Assembly: GCF_000276665.1 (NCBI RefSeq)
Contig: NW_004955418.1
Coordinates: forward strand, 8,869,917-8,933,916
Origin: Chinchilla lanigera
Taxonomy: Eukaryota; Chordata; Mammalia; Rodentia; Chinchillidae
DNA length: 64,000 nt
Reading direction: 5' to 3'
Shown: positions 13,331 to 24,459 of the stretch, piece by piece
How positions within the stretch are numbered: position 1 is the first letter of the stretch
How the letters are laid out: the number at the start of each line of letters is the position of its first letter
Program-made: the position numbers and the translations under genes
The notes under the pieces: model-generated
Database searches by the model: none
Told to the model about the DNA's origin: nothing
The model's input: only the letters and a program-made list of their open reading frames with translations

Positions 13331-13979
13331 TTTGATAGAATCAGGGTGATAGGCTCTGTTGAGATCCTGTTCTCTCTGAATCAGCAATGTGAGCTCTCCA
13401 GGCATGAACCTGACTTAACCTGAGGGTTCTGGCTGTTACCTCCCTTTGCCCCTGGGTGTCTGCCTTATATTTCCCATGGAGCAATGCTAAAATATCATTT
13501 GGTAATTCAGGTATTTGATTGCTTAGGATGGAAAACTAATTTTGTTTGCTGCTACTTGAGCATAGCTTGAGAAAGGACATAAGTTCTTATTATAGCTTGA
13601 TCTTGAGATACTCTGAACACTTAGTTTTTCTATCAGATGCTCACTGAGTAGAGACCTTTTCCTGTGCCAAGACTTAATAGTTGTTTCAAGGATATAAGTG
13701 ATTGTATTGCATAGAAATATAGTTCCAAAATCGCCAACACAGAGTACCATTTATTTTAGGCTATGATAAGAGATATTCTTGCTAAGTTTAGTAAATGAGG
13801 ATTCTTTGTAATGTATGTATATGCATGGTTTTCCTAAAAGAGTGATTTTGTACATGACACATTTTAGCTCATATATTACATCAAGGGTTGACTAATGATG
13901 ATTGTACAAATATGGCCTTCATCCTGATTTTGTGTGGATCATGAGCTATTGAAAAATTTTTGTTTGTATGAGAGCAGAA
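13331..13979. other. unassigned DNA
   Basis: It contains a GC-richer stretch (13340-13470) that may continue the old L1 on its left, followed by AT-rich DNA with no recognised feature. Confidence 0.4.
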
Positions 13980-14041
13980 TCACTCAGAGAAAGAGGGAGT
14001 GAGGGAAAGAGAGAAAGAGAAAAAGAGAGAGAGAGAGAGAC
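13980..14041 (+). repeat. GA-rich simple repeat
   Basis: A purine tract of GAGA/GAAA/GGGA units ends in a pure (GA)n run at about 14024-14040. Confidence 0.9.
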
Positions 14042-14084
14042 TGACTAACTATGTGGGGTCAAATTGCTAGCTATTACATGGACA

Positions 14085-14330
14085 GAATATTTAAGAACTC
14101 AAAAAAATTAGACAACCCAAAATAAAACAGTCACAAAATGGGCAACTAAAATGAATAGACACTTCTCAGAACTAAGAGTATCCAATCAGTACATGAAAAA
14201 CTGTCCAAATTCTCTGGCCATTAAGAAAATGAGATCCCATCTTACTTCAAAAGAATGGCTATAGTTAAAAAAATTAAATGATAATAAATGCTACAAGGCA
14301 ACAGGAAAAAAAGATATTTTTATAGCAGCA
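14085..14330 (+). mobile_element. L1 ORF2 3' part fragment, sense
   Basis: It reads like the end of L1 ORF2 on the plus strand: CAAAATGGGCAACTAAAATG, AATAGACACTTCTCAGAAC, then AAGAAAATGAGATCCCATCT. This is one of the few sense-strand L1 pieces in the window. It is short, broken in frame and truncated at both ends. Confidence 0.75.
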
Positions 14331-14765
14331 CCGTGCTTTCTCAAATTTCTAAGAGTAGTGTTAGTATTATTACTCATTGCATTTTTGCTCCCTATTTTTT
14401 AGAATCTGTCCATCCATATATGTATCAGCTTAATGAAGTATACTTGTAAATGAAATGAACAAATTGGAAATCACACATTGCAAAAGTAGGTGTTATTTGA
14501 GAGGGCAATGAATTATGTGATCAAAAATCTCACATAAGGTGCAGAATATTTTTCTACTTCCAATGCATTCCTCTTTACATCAAAACAATTCCCTCGATTC
14601 TCAGTACAAAAAAAAAAAAAAAATCCCCTTAAAGAAAAATCTGGGCAGTGACTGATATTTCTTTCAATCTACTCTTTCCCTCTATCCTATTTCCTATAAA
14701 TAAAAACAGAACTTGTATGATTTATCCTTCATGATAATTTTAATTTATTTTTGTAAAAGACATTT
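14331..14765. other. unassigned DNA with a short poly-A
   Basis: Nothing is recognised except a run of about 17 A at 14608-14624. Confidence 0.4.
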
Positions 14766-15130
14766 TATGTTGGATCTGTTAGGTTTCTATGTGTCAACTT
14801 GTCTAGACTACTATACACAGCTGCTTCTCCAAGTATTCCTGTAGTTGCTGCTGTGGACATATTTTTACATGTGATTAACATTTCTAATATGTAAAGTTTA
14901 AGTAAAGCAGGTAACCTCCACAAGTGGACTGAGATTTCCTGAAAAGAAGGCATTCTGTCTCCACTGGCACACAAAATCCTTGTCTGAGTTCCCAGCACAA
15001 GTGAAATTCAGATTTAATTATACTGACTCAAGATTGGAAGATTAACTGTAGATTTAGAGTGTGCCAGTTTCCCTATGGATTTCAGATTTATTAGTCTGCA
15101 CAACTGTGAGCCAATTCCTTAAAATTCCTC
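14766..15130 (-). mobile_element. ERVL-type (MLT2-like) LTR, antisense
   Basis: It begins GGTTTCTATGTGTCAACTTG, continues GTGATTAACATTTCTAATAT and AAGTAAAGCAGGTAACCTCC, and ends CACAACTGTGAGCCAATTCC. The order is that of MLT2-type ERVL LTRs on the reverse strand. No internal region is seen. Confidence 0.7.
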
Positions 15131-15150
15131 TGTCACAAGAATTCTTCAGT

Positions 15151-15213
15151 GTGTCCCAGTGTATATTTATACACACGCAGTGTAATTCTGCATGTGTCCC
15201 AGTGTATATTTAT
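15151..15213 (+). repeat. short direct repeat, 20-bp unit 43 bp apart
   Basis: GTGTCCCAGTGTATATTTAT occurs exactly at 15151-15170 and again at 15194-15213. This looks like a small local duplication at the LTR/L1 boundary. Confidence 0.9.
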
Positions 15214-15229
15214 TATATAATGTAGATTT

Positions 15230-16560
15230 CTTGCTAGTTACATTTTTTGCTAACACTGTAGAGTTTCATTTTTGTTTTATATTTTTGGGTTTTCTTTTCA
15301 TTTTTGTTTTATATAAAAAGTTCTCGAAAATATTCAGAGATCCCCTTTGCTGTTAGTGATTTTTTTTTTCACATTTTGTATGACTGGAAAACACTTTATT
15401 TGCCTGTCAAATTAATAAGATATTTTCATTTTGCCAAGTATGTTGGTTTGAGAGTTTTCTTCATTCTTTGATTACTTAAACTATACATTTTAATTGTCTT
15501 CTGCACTATATGCATTAGTTGCACACTTTTTCATACGTCTTTGTAATATCTCTCCTCTGTATGAAGGATTTCTTTCAGTCTCTTATCCATAAGATAATTT
15601 TACACATTACTCTTTCTCTACTGTTCACTTATTCTGTACCTCCATAGGTTCTTCCTTATCATTATTCTAATTGTGAATTGATTGCTCTGAAGATTCATTT
15701 ACTAGGGTGTACATTTTTATAGTTTTCATAAAATTTTGTTGTTAGTTTTTCAAGTGGTATTCTTGAATATGACCTTCACAGCCCTCCCTTGTCTTCTTGA
15801 ACTGAGACTCTAGTCACATGTATGTCCTACTGTTTACTTCTTAATGTCTCCATTATTTTCTGTTAATTACTTGGTTACTTTCTCTCAGACCTTTGCTTCT
15901 CTTCATTTATTTTTCAATTTTTCTTTCTGTGCGTAATTTTGATTTTCTAGTCCTCTTACATTCAAATTCATTGATCATTTCTTCTGCAGGATCTTGTCTG
16001 ATGTAACTTCATTTAGTTTGTTTTTCACCATTTGCTATGCATCAGTTATCCTTTTCCTCATGCTTTATCTTGTTTTCAAAGCAATATTTTCCTTGTTATC
16101 ACAATTACATTTTTTTTACACCCTCATGAGTAAGAAACCTATCTCCAATTCCTTTCTTTTCTGCTCATCTCATCATTATTCTCATTTCCTTTTCTCTTTT
16201 GTTCATTGATTTTTTTCCTGTGATTTTAAACTCTTTAAATATGTAGTGATTATTATTAGATTTAAATATTGTTATTACTTATTCTATACCTTTAATGAGA
16301 GTTTGATAGTCATTTTGATCCTTTTAAAGTATGTTTCTAAGCTCCTTTCATATAGGTCTATAGTTACCTTTATTTCAAGACTAATTGAGTTCTACTGCTG
16401 GGTATTTCACATTTAAATTTTGTTCCATTCCCTCATTATTTGTTAACATCTCTCAACTCTGGCTGGTGAGAACTGAAACAGTTTCCCACCCTATGTGAGG
16501 TCTGAGACTTGATATCCTTGCAGCTCTTAGGTAATTGTTTCCTTTTCTAAACTTTCTCCT
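15230..16560 (-). mobile_element. ancient L1 (L1M-type) 5' half, antisense
   Basis: A long T-rich stretch has words seen in antisense old L1s around the ORF2 start and upstream: TATGACTGGAAAACACTTTA, TTTGCCTGTC, TTGCCAAGTATGTTGGTTTG, then TCTTGTCTGATGTAACTTCA and CTGCTGGGTATTTCACATTT. All frames are broken. Family assignment is by word order only. Confidence 0.55.
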
Positions 16561-16737
16561 TTCTCCCCTTGATTGATTTCCTCCTGTGCATACATACAAA
16601 TTGGTAGCCAGCCAAAGCCTCAACTGGATTTCTACATAGATTTATGGAATTCTTCCTGTGTAGCTCTCTCAATTTGACTATTCTGCCCTGCAACTTTTGT
16701 CTATGTTGTACTTCCTGAAATTTATGCTATCAGTGGA

Positions 16738-16790
16738 AAACAAAACAAAACAAAACAAAACAAAACAAAACAAAAACCCAAAAAACAAAA
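16738..16790 (+). repeat. (CAAAA)n simple repeat
   Basis: About seven CAAAA units are followed by a degraded A-rich end. It may be an old SINE tail, but no SINE body is visible beside it. Confidence 0.9.
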
Positions 16791-17034
16791 TTTGTTCTTT
16801 CTCAAGACAGTTTTCTGCATGCTGTTTGGATTTTTCTTCTCAGTGCCCTTAGTGTCATTTCACATCCAGAAAGTCTACATGATGATAAGAATTCATGTCC
16901 CTTTTCTTAGCCAGAGATCACAGCATTTTGTTGTCTATGGTCTGTACTATTTCCTAAAACATGCCCACTGAGGTCATGTCTTTATGGCTGGAAATCTCAT
17001 GGACCATTTGATAAAACATTCTTTAGTTTGCAAA

Positions 17035-17400
17035 TCATGTTTGTCTCCTAGGGTGCCATAATAAATTATCATAGTCTGAGTAGCTTGAACAAAAAAATAC
17101 ATTTTACTATAGTGGGAGAAGTTGGAAGTCCAAGATCAGATACTAACCTGGATGCTGTGTGCTGAGACCCTCTCTCTGACTTGCAGATGGCTGCTTTTTG
17201 ACTGTCATTGTATGGTCTTTCCCTTGCTCCTTGTGTACCTACTCTTGTGTATGTCTTCCTCTTTTTATGAGGACATCAGTCCTGTTGAATTAGGGACCTG
17301 CCTTAATGATATCATGCTGCATTAATTACTTCCTTTAAGACTATGTATCCATGTGTAGTGAAGCTACCAGTTAGGGCCTTCTGTCTATGAATTTCAGGAG
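17035..17400 (-). mobile_element. MaLR (MLT1-like) LTR, antisense
   Basis: It starts CTCCTAGGGTGCCATAATAA, then GTAGCTTGAACAAAAAAATA, GAAGTTGGAAGTCCAAGATC and TATGAGGACATCAGTCCTGT. This is the characteristic 3' half of an MLT1/MST-type LTR read in reverse. The 67-codon frame inside it is chance. Confidence 0.8.
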
Positions 17401-17934
17401 AAGATAATTCAGGTATACCTTAAACATAATCATTTATGTCTAAGTTATTACATAACTAAGTTTTAGCATAATTCACATAAATTATGTGATACCTGTTTTA
17501 AAAATTTTATGAAGTTCCTCATGTCTCAGCATACTGTCCTTTTAAAATATCTTCTGTTTTGGCAAAAAAAAAAAATTTTATACTGCTGATTGTTTATTTT
17601 CCTTTCATAGTTAGAGATGCTTATGAAATAACTGTAGTTGAAGTGAACACTATTTCCTTAATACCTAAAGAAAAGTCATAAAAGCATAATTTCCTCTTAA
17701 CTTTGCCTAAAATATATTACCTGAATAACTCTACATTGAAAAAGGGAAAATGATAAAAATATTCAAGTGTTCTAGTGTGTATGAAGAAACAATGATCTCT
17801 TAAAGTACAAAAAAAATTGTAGCCACTTAGACCATCAGTCAGTATGAAGACAAGTGAGATAAGCCGTTGGTAATTGGCTCTCATTTGTGCCTGGGTTTTC
17901 AATATAATTAAATTTGCAGAAATCTTTATTTCAT
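17401..17934. other. unassigned AT-rich DNA
   Basis: Nothing is recognised. Confidence 0.4.
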
Positions 17935-18435
17935 TGTCTTCGTTACTTTTCTCTCATTGCTGAGACAAAATACCCAACACCCAGAATTAAGGAAGGAAAG
18001 GTTTATTTAGCTTACTGTTTGTGGAGATTTCAGTTCATACTTGGCTGGCTCCAAGGCAGAGTAGCACATGGCAAAGGGCATTCGTTCATGGTGGTGGAAA
18101 TCAGCAAAAGCAGCAAGAACACAAGGGAGGAGTGTCAGCCAGAGCAAACCTCTCTCCCTCCCTTGTATTGTAAGCAGGCTACCCCCAGCCAGGTTGTGGG
18201 TAGCCCTCAAATAATGTCCATGCCCTCCTCTTGCACAGGCTCAGGATGAATACAAAGTAAGCACCTTGCCTCCCTCTTGAGTCACTTAGTTGACCTTCTA
18301 AACTTCTAAAATTGACACAGTGAACAACATCCCAGAGAGTAAGGACTTGCCCTTTTCACCCCAAGATGCAGAACTGCTGAGTCTTGTAGCCAAATCTCTA
18401 GACTTTCAAAGTTGACACAATGTATCAACTATAAC
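17935..18435 (-). mobile_element. MT/ORR1-like MaLR LTR, antisense
   Basis: It begins TGTCTTCGTTACTTTTCTCT and CATTGCTGAGACAAAATACC, then AAGGAAGGAAAGGTTTATTT, the inverted polyadenylation-site half of rodent MaLR LTRs. It ends AACTATAACA. Frames of 111 (plus) and 67 codons (minus) inside it are not genes. The middle contains what looks like an internal partial duplication (TTGACACAGTGAAC and TTGACACAATGTAT). Confidence 0.75.
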
Positions 18436-18911
18436 ATTCATGCTTGCAAATTTTTTGTTCAATATACTATTGGTTGTTTTACTTATTTTTTATTTTAAAG
18501 AAACAAAAAGCAATAAGGATATTAACTGCTAAGTTTCTTTAAAATATAGCATTATAAAACATTTTGCTATTTGCAAGGATATTTTAAAGCAGTAATTTGA
18601 ATATAATACATAAAAATAACTTCTCTCAGATCAATAATATATAGACTATTAACTAGAGATAATAACTGCCCAACTCATTACATTCATGTCAAGATTTTGA
18701 AAGTCAAACTTATAAAAACTTGTCTGCCATTTGTTCTAAGAAGGTGAAGAAAATGTATACTGAAGACTCACAGTCAATTCAAATCACTTCAGTGATGAAA
18801 AAGGTTATTTTTAAAAACCTCATCTAAGTAATTCTTAGATTTCTAAATTTGCATAAGCAAAATGCATTCCTTGGTACAGCTCAAATTACTATTAAAATAT
18901 AAATCTATCTA
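18436..18911. other. unassigned AT-rich DNA
   Basis: Nothing is recognised. Confidence 0.4.
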
Positions 18912-19001
18912 GCATCTTTTCTTTGGTGGTACTGGAGATTGAACTCAGGGCCTGTTACATGCTAGGCCAGCAATCTACCACTGAACTACATCCAAAGCCC
19001 C
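18912..19001 (-). mobile_element. old ID-type (tRNA-derived) SINE, antisense
   Basis: Reverse-strand A box (GTAGTTCAGTGG) and B box (GAGTTCAATCTCC) occur in a tRNA-like body that ends TACCACCAAAG. It differs from the main SINE subfamily here by the CCTAGCATG anticodon-arm region instead of CCTGGCAAG, so it is an older or different subfamily. Confidence 0.85.
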
Positions 19002-21715
19002 TTTATTTAACATCTGTGTGGGTAATTTTAGAGAACATAACTTCAAATTTTCTATTATAAATTATCCCAAAATGTCAAAATATTAGAGAATATTATTCAA
19101 TATTCCTTTAAATATTGAAGAAGACTTCTAACTTCTACTGAAGATACTTCAGTGTATGACTACTAAGAAAACGCATGCCCCCCATTCAAACTTACCGTAT
19201 TCTGAAAGAAAGAAAGAAAACAATATTTGCATATTTAACTATGCAAAATGAAAGAATGTATAATTAAAAATCTCATAATGTCAGTTCAATGCAAGACAAA
19301 CTGCTTGTGCATATTCCTGTAAGCTTAATGTGGAAACAAAAAGTTTCTTGTCTCCTAATGATATTTTCATAGCTTACCATCATAGCACAGTGTATTATAT
19401 TTTTAGTGGCACTGGTGTAGATAAGCCTACATAATTGCAATTCATATGAAAGAGTAGCATATGTAATTATGTACTGTGTGTACAATTTCATAATGATAGT
19501 GACTATGCCACTGGCTCATGTATTTACTATATTTTATTATCCTTCTAATTATAAGGAAGCATACTATAAAATAACTTGCCATAATATGGCAGCTGCAGCT
19601 TCTCTTCATTTTATTAATAGATCATGTAGCATGATTGATCTATGTGGACTTTACATGTAAGTACACACTATGATGTTCACAAACAGCTCACATCTCATGA
19701 TGCCTCCCTGTCATTAAGTGACACAGAATTGTATTCCAGTTTGTATCTTTCAGTATTCTATGAAAGCTAGATATTGTTTAAATATTCAATGATTATTTAA
19801 TTTCTGGCATTATAGTCATCTTACAAAGTTCTATACTGAACAAATGCTGAGTAAAGTTGTCAGCTATAATTTGAAATGAATGGTAAATTAATGTATTGCA
19901 GAGTTAATCCTTGAAGCTCATTTATTTAAAGCTGCATTTTGACCCAGGATAGATGATTGTAAATCAATATCTCAAGTTATTGCCTAAGAATTTTTAAACC
20001 TACTGTAATAAGTACCTACAAATCTCTCCACCTGAGATGTGGGCAGGCCTTCCCTATTGTACAATTAATTTCCAGTCTCACAAAAGTCTCTGTTTAGATC
20101 ACATATAGTTTCAAACATGACACCCAAATTATTGTCATGACAAAGAATAAAATCAGTGAAATATATGACATGTAGGAAATGAATCTTTCAAGATTCTTGT
20201 TTCAAGATTCTCTTTCAAGAATCTTTCAAGTTTCATTACTTCTTCATAAATTGATTTTCAGATTTTAGTACTGAATCTTAATTTTAAAGCAGAATTCATG
20301 GATCTGACTTCTATGTACCTCTTTTCATGCATTCTTAAAGTGGCCAGTACCAACTTTCCTAACTTATCCTTTCTCTTGACAATTCCTTCAAGTAGCTACA
20401 ATGAAGTAAGGTCTAAAAGATAAGTGAGAGAATTAGGTTGTCAGGGAGAAAGCAGTTTCAATGTCTTGCGATGGGCCTTAGTCAGTTAAGTTAGGAAAAC
20501 TACAGGCTTTAAATATCTAACTAGCTCAGTGGAGATCTCAGCTTTTGGCCAAGAGGGTATGACTGATTTAGACTAATTTTATTTTGAAATTATGCATTAT
20601 TTTTTCTTTCTGATATTTATATTCCTTAAGGGCCTTGAGTTTGAGGGTAAAGCATTTAATTAGAAGCAAGTCTCAGGTATTTATGACTCTTTAAAGTCTT
20701 TTAAATGCTACATATTTCTAGTCTAACACTTGTGCACATTTGTGCATATGCATCTAGACAATTTTTTTCAATTCTTAAGAGGTGTAATGAAAGGAACATT
20801 GATTAGATTTTCTCAACTTGTAATTTTTTTAAAGAGTCACTGAACTAGAGTTTTCAACCAGACTAATATTACTACAAAAACAAAGTGAAATAAAAAAGTC
20901 ACCAGAAACAAACACATGAGCAAAAGGGTAAAAGGTATGGAATTATGTATATAAAATGTTTGAGTTCCCTACCAAAATAAAGTGATAAATTTGTAGACAA
21001 CACATCCAAACTGTCAGTAGTTCTTATCTACTACATAGACACTCAAATTAAATGTTAGCAATCAGAGGCTTAAGGATGGTAGATCATTTTCATCTCTTCT
21101 AATACTTTTTTAAAAATCTTCATATTTATTTTTTGGATTTAAATCAATAGTTTCATGTAATCTATTATATGTCACACTTTCCACTAACATTGTTTTTGCT
21201 TTTTTAACTTATAGTTAATAATATTTTATACATTGAGAATGTCTGTCTACTCTTCATGAATTTTACAAAAGACATGAAATATAAATGAGCAAAAGTAGCA
21301 ATTTTAACTCTGAGAAAGGAAGTGATCAAAGGATTTGTATACTGTATTTCTTAGCATTTTTGTGTGTTCGATTTCTTTTTACTGCTCAGACATATTCTTC
21401 CGTGTTTGTAGCACTTCATTTTTAATATATTTTGATTTAAAATTGGTAACTCAAGTTATTTTCTCTTCTTCTTGGATTTTGAAAATTAGATTACTCATCT
21501 CCATTTTATCCAGTTTTTGACTGGCACTATAGAGAACATTAATGGTGTAAATTAATTCCAAGGTGGGAACTACATCTGTAATAGGTTACAGAAAATATCT
21601 ACTAGAGTGAGCTGCTAAAGTGTAAGCCTGTGGTCAATACCTGGGTACTGTAGAAAGTATTCAGGTCATTACTTAAGAAGTAATTAGTATTTTTGCTTCC
21701 TGAAAATCACTAATA
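19002..21715. other. unassigned AT-rich DNA
   Basis: About 2.7 kb with no recognised gene or repeat family. A cluster of short repeats of the word TTTCAAGAATC or TTTCAAGATTC lies at 20181-20230. Confidence 0.45.
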
Positions 21716-21719
21716 ATAT

Positions 21720-22170
21720 TCGTTCTTTTTATTTTGAAGAGAAAAGAAAACAAAATAACAGCAACAAAGACAAAAACAAAACAACACAAAAACAATAAAA
21801 ACAATACAGAATTTCAAAACAAGGTGATAGGAAGTTAACAAGGGTTATAGTACATATTGCTATCTTCAATGAATTTGCTCAGATTACCAGATGTAAGAAT
21901 GCAAGATTATTCAAATTAAAAAGAATAACAAATAATAAAAAATACTAGAAATGATACAGATCTTCACTAATCAAGATAGTAGGGATTCAACAATGTTTGT
22001 TATACTTCATACGGTTGTCTTCAAGTTAGTTGTTCAGATTACCAGATATAATCATGCAAAATTGGTCAGAAAAAGAAAAATGTATGCATTATCTGTTCCT
22101 TTCAATAAACCAAATATTTCTCAAAGGGAAGGAATAACTTGGATGAAGGAAAAGACAAAATCAAAAAAAG
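21720..22170 (-). mobile_element. L1 3' UTR fragment with a duplicated segment, antisense
   Basis: It matches the element start at 55475-55680 (TTTTATTTTGAAGAGAA, ATACAGAATTTCAAAACAAG, CAGATTACCAGATATAA, TCTGTTCCTTTCAATAAACC). The segment with the CAGATTACCAGAT word is present twice, about 21806-21915 and 21953-22065, with roughly 147-base spacing, where 55530-55640 has one copy. It is non-coding; the 81-codon frame is chance. Confidence 0.65.
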
Positions 22171-22769
22171 GAAGAAAAAAATATATGTGGATATAGAAGG
22201 ACAGCTGGAATACTTGAACTGCTGACGTCTATTCGTTGAACAGCGCATTTTATTCATTGTTCTGCCTTACATTTTGATTAGGAGATGCTGATAGGTGTTG
22301 AAATCCTTTAGAATATAAAATACAAAAATGTTTATACATTATAGACGTATGAGTGTGGCCAACAGGTATTGTACAAACCATTTCCTAAGGCATTTCTATA
22401 CATTTATTAAGATGTCATCTAAGATTTTTGCTAAGATAAAATGTTTCTAGGCTCTAGGACACATATTTAGTAGAAGTAAAATAAGAGTCTACTCTGTATT
22501 TATTCATTGTGACATACAGAAAATAACTTTTCATCTTTCTCAGATACAATTTGGACTCTCCTGTCTAAAAACGTATATGAGGAACTGATAGGGAACTGTC
22601 GTTTACATTTCTTAATATTCACCATTGAAATTAAGCAAGAATATATTTGTGTACTTGTCTTCCATTTCCTGTATTTCAGATGCAAATATAATTACAAATT
22701 TTATTTTTGAAGAATTTTACCTCGTATTTCTACCAGATATCTTGCCTAGATAAGTTCATTGATATGCCT
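22171..22769. other. unassigned DNA
   Basis: Nothing is recognised. Confidence 0.4.
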
Positions 22770-22935
22770 TGTAAAATTCAAATTTTATCTTAAATATCAC
22801 CTTTTCAAGAGACTTCCTCTCTTAAGGAACACCCTAACCTGTTCTCAGGCATAAAATTTAGAAATATTTTCTGCCCACTTTATACACTTCCCTTTTAGGT
22901 TGCTGCTGGTTTCCTTTTCTGTGAAAACCATGTAG
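22770..22935 (+). mobile_element. L2 LINE 3' fragment
   Basis: TTATCTTAAATATCACCTTT, then CTTCCTCTCTTAAGGAACAC and CTAACC, then a CCACTTTATACACTTCCC-like stretch, follows the well-known L2 3' pattern (a Ser/Leu-poor, TCACCTCCTCCAGGAAGCC-type motif). Very old and short. Confidence 0.5.
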
Positions 22936-23367
22936 CAAAAATCGTTAATATACAAAATATGTAAGGAACTTATGCAAAGCAATAGACTGAAAAAAATTAC
23001 TCACTTAAAATTAGCAAAGTATGTAAATATAATCTAGATGTGTAAGTAGATGTGTCAACTTAAAGACAAAATATTGATCAATGGAAATGCTCTATACAGA
23101 AGAGGAGATCAAGTCCAGTCTCCCTGCTTGAACCCAGCACCTAATCAGTACCTAAACCAATGAGTGAAAAATTAACAATTGATTGTCTTCTAATTAAGTG
23201 TTTCAAAATTTTTGAGATAATTGCATATTCACATGTATTCCAAGAAATAATTCAGAAAAACTGTGCACTCTTTCCCCATTTCATCACATAATATCTTGGA
23301 AAACTGTAATTCTATATCATAGTTAAAATACTGACAAAATTAGTCGTGTCTTTGTATTTCTCTATAT
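22936..23367. other. unassigned AT-rich DNA
   Basis: Nothing is recognised. Confidence 0.4.
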
Positions 23368-23370
23368 GTC

Positions 23371-23500
23371 TCTTGCCAGACATAGTGGTACGCACATGTG
23401 ACCCTTTCACTCTGGAAGGCTGATACAGGATCATCAAATTCAAGCCCAGCTTGGGCTACATACCAATTTACCAAGCCCTATATCAAAATTAAGAAACTAA
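23371..23500 (+). mobile_element. diverged B1-like (7SL-derived) SINE
   Basis: GCCAGACATAGTGGTACGCA, CTCTGGAAGGCTGATACAGG, TTCAAGCCCAGCTTGGGCTA and a CTATATCAAAATTAAG end follow the B1 order. It is more diverged than the copy at 11632. Confidence 0.75.
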
Positions 23501-23739
23501 GAAAACGGCTAAGTTGTAACCTAGTGTTTCAGCTTTGGGTTTACTTCACAGTACTGCCAAACAAAATTGTGTTTGTCTGTGTTTTGCACCTTTCAGTGTA
23601 CAAATCATTATCTTCCTACGTAAGTATATTTATAATTGTGTTACCATAAGTGGAATATTTTCATAATTTCCCTTTAAGATAAGTCATTGTTAGAGTGTAG
23701 CAATACAATTGAATTTTGAGTGTTTTTTAAATTTATTAG

Positions 23740-24158
23740 TGCATGTTCATAGCACATAGTGATTATATTTGCCATGGGCACATATTACATGTACATCATA
23801 TACTTTACTTTTCTTTGTTTTTCATCTCCTACCCCTCTCATCTTTTCCTTCTTCTTCCAACTCTCGGTCCCCTTCCCCTTTGCAAAAGCTTTATTTTCAT
23901 CAGTATTTTTATCTTCCACTTTTTCCCTGATCCATTTTCCTTCCCCTACCTTCCCTTTCTCTCTGTCTCTTGTTTCCATTTGAAAAAAAGATCTCCATAT
24001 TTCCTAATTCTTGTATTCTACTGTGTGTGCGTGTGTCTGAGAGACACACACGCACACCTACACACATTTCACTTAACCTTATGTGCTCAAGTTGCGTCCA
24101 TCTGCCTGCACAAGCCTCGAGTTTCTCTTTCTCTATGGCAGAGTAGTACTTCATGATG
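23740..24158 (-). mobile_element. L1 3' end and 3' UTR (non-inverted part of a 5'-inverted L1)
   Basis: In antisense it shows the pyrimidine-rich L1 3' UTR (23815-23975, TTTTCCTTCTTCTTCCAACT), the AAAAGATCTCCAT word, the TTACACT/TTCACTTAACCTTATG motif and then ATGGCAGAGTAGTACTTCAT, the end of ORF2. The 137-codon plus-strand frame and three smaller overlapping frames are pyrimidine-tract artefacts. It joins directly to an inverted segment at 24160. Confidence 0.8.
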
Positions 24159-24159
24159 T

Positions 24160-24420
24160 AAATGCTGGCGAGGATGTGAAGGAAGAGGAAGTTTTCTACA
24201 CTCTCGATGGGAACGCAGACTAGTACAGTCTCTGTGGGAAATAGTGTGGGAGTTCCCGAAAAGCTAAAAGTAGAAATTCTTTTTGACCAGTTATCCTAGT
24301 ATCTTCCCCAAACATTTAAAGTTATCATATTACAGAGATACATGCATACCTGTATTTATACCAACACAATTTACAATATTGAGATCTAAGAAAGAGCACA
24401 TATCAACAGATGTATGTGTG
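24160..24420 (+). mobile_element. inverted 5' segment of the same L1 (ORF2 3' part)
   Basis: It reads in the opposite sense to 23740-24158: AATGCTGGCGAGGATGTGAA, GGGAACGCAGACTAGTACAG, TTGACCAGTTATCCTAGTAT and ATACCAACACAATTTACAAT, ending near ATATCAACAGATG. These words precede, in an intact L1, the part that begins the neighbouring antisense block. That is the arrangement expected of a 5' inversion made during insertion (twin priming). Confidence 0.8.
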
Positions 24421-24459
24421 TTTACTTATATCCTGTGACATTACTGAATTTGCTTATAA

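Noticed and set aside
17914..18249. 111-codon frame
   Set aside because: It lies inside an antisense MT/ORR1-like LTR, with an overlapping opposite-strand frame.
23743..24156. 137-codon plus-strand frame with a hydrophobic, Ser/Pro/Phe-rich product
   Set aside because: It lies in the pyrimidine tract of an antisense L1 3' UTR; three other frames overlap it.
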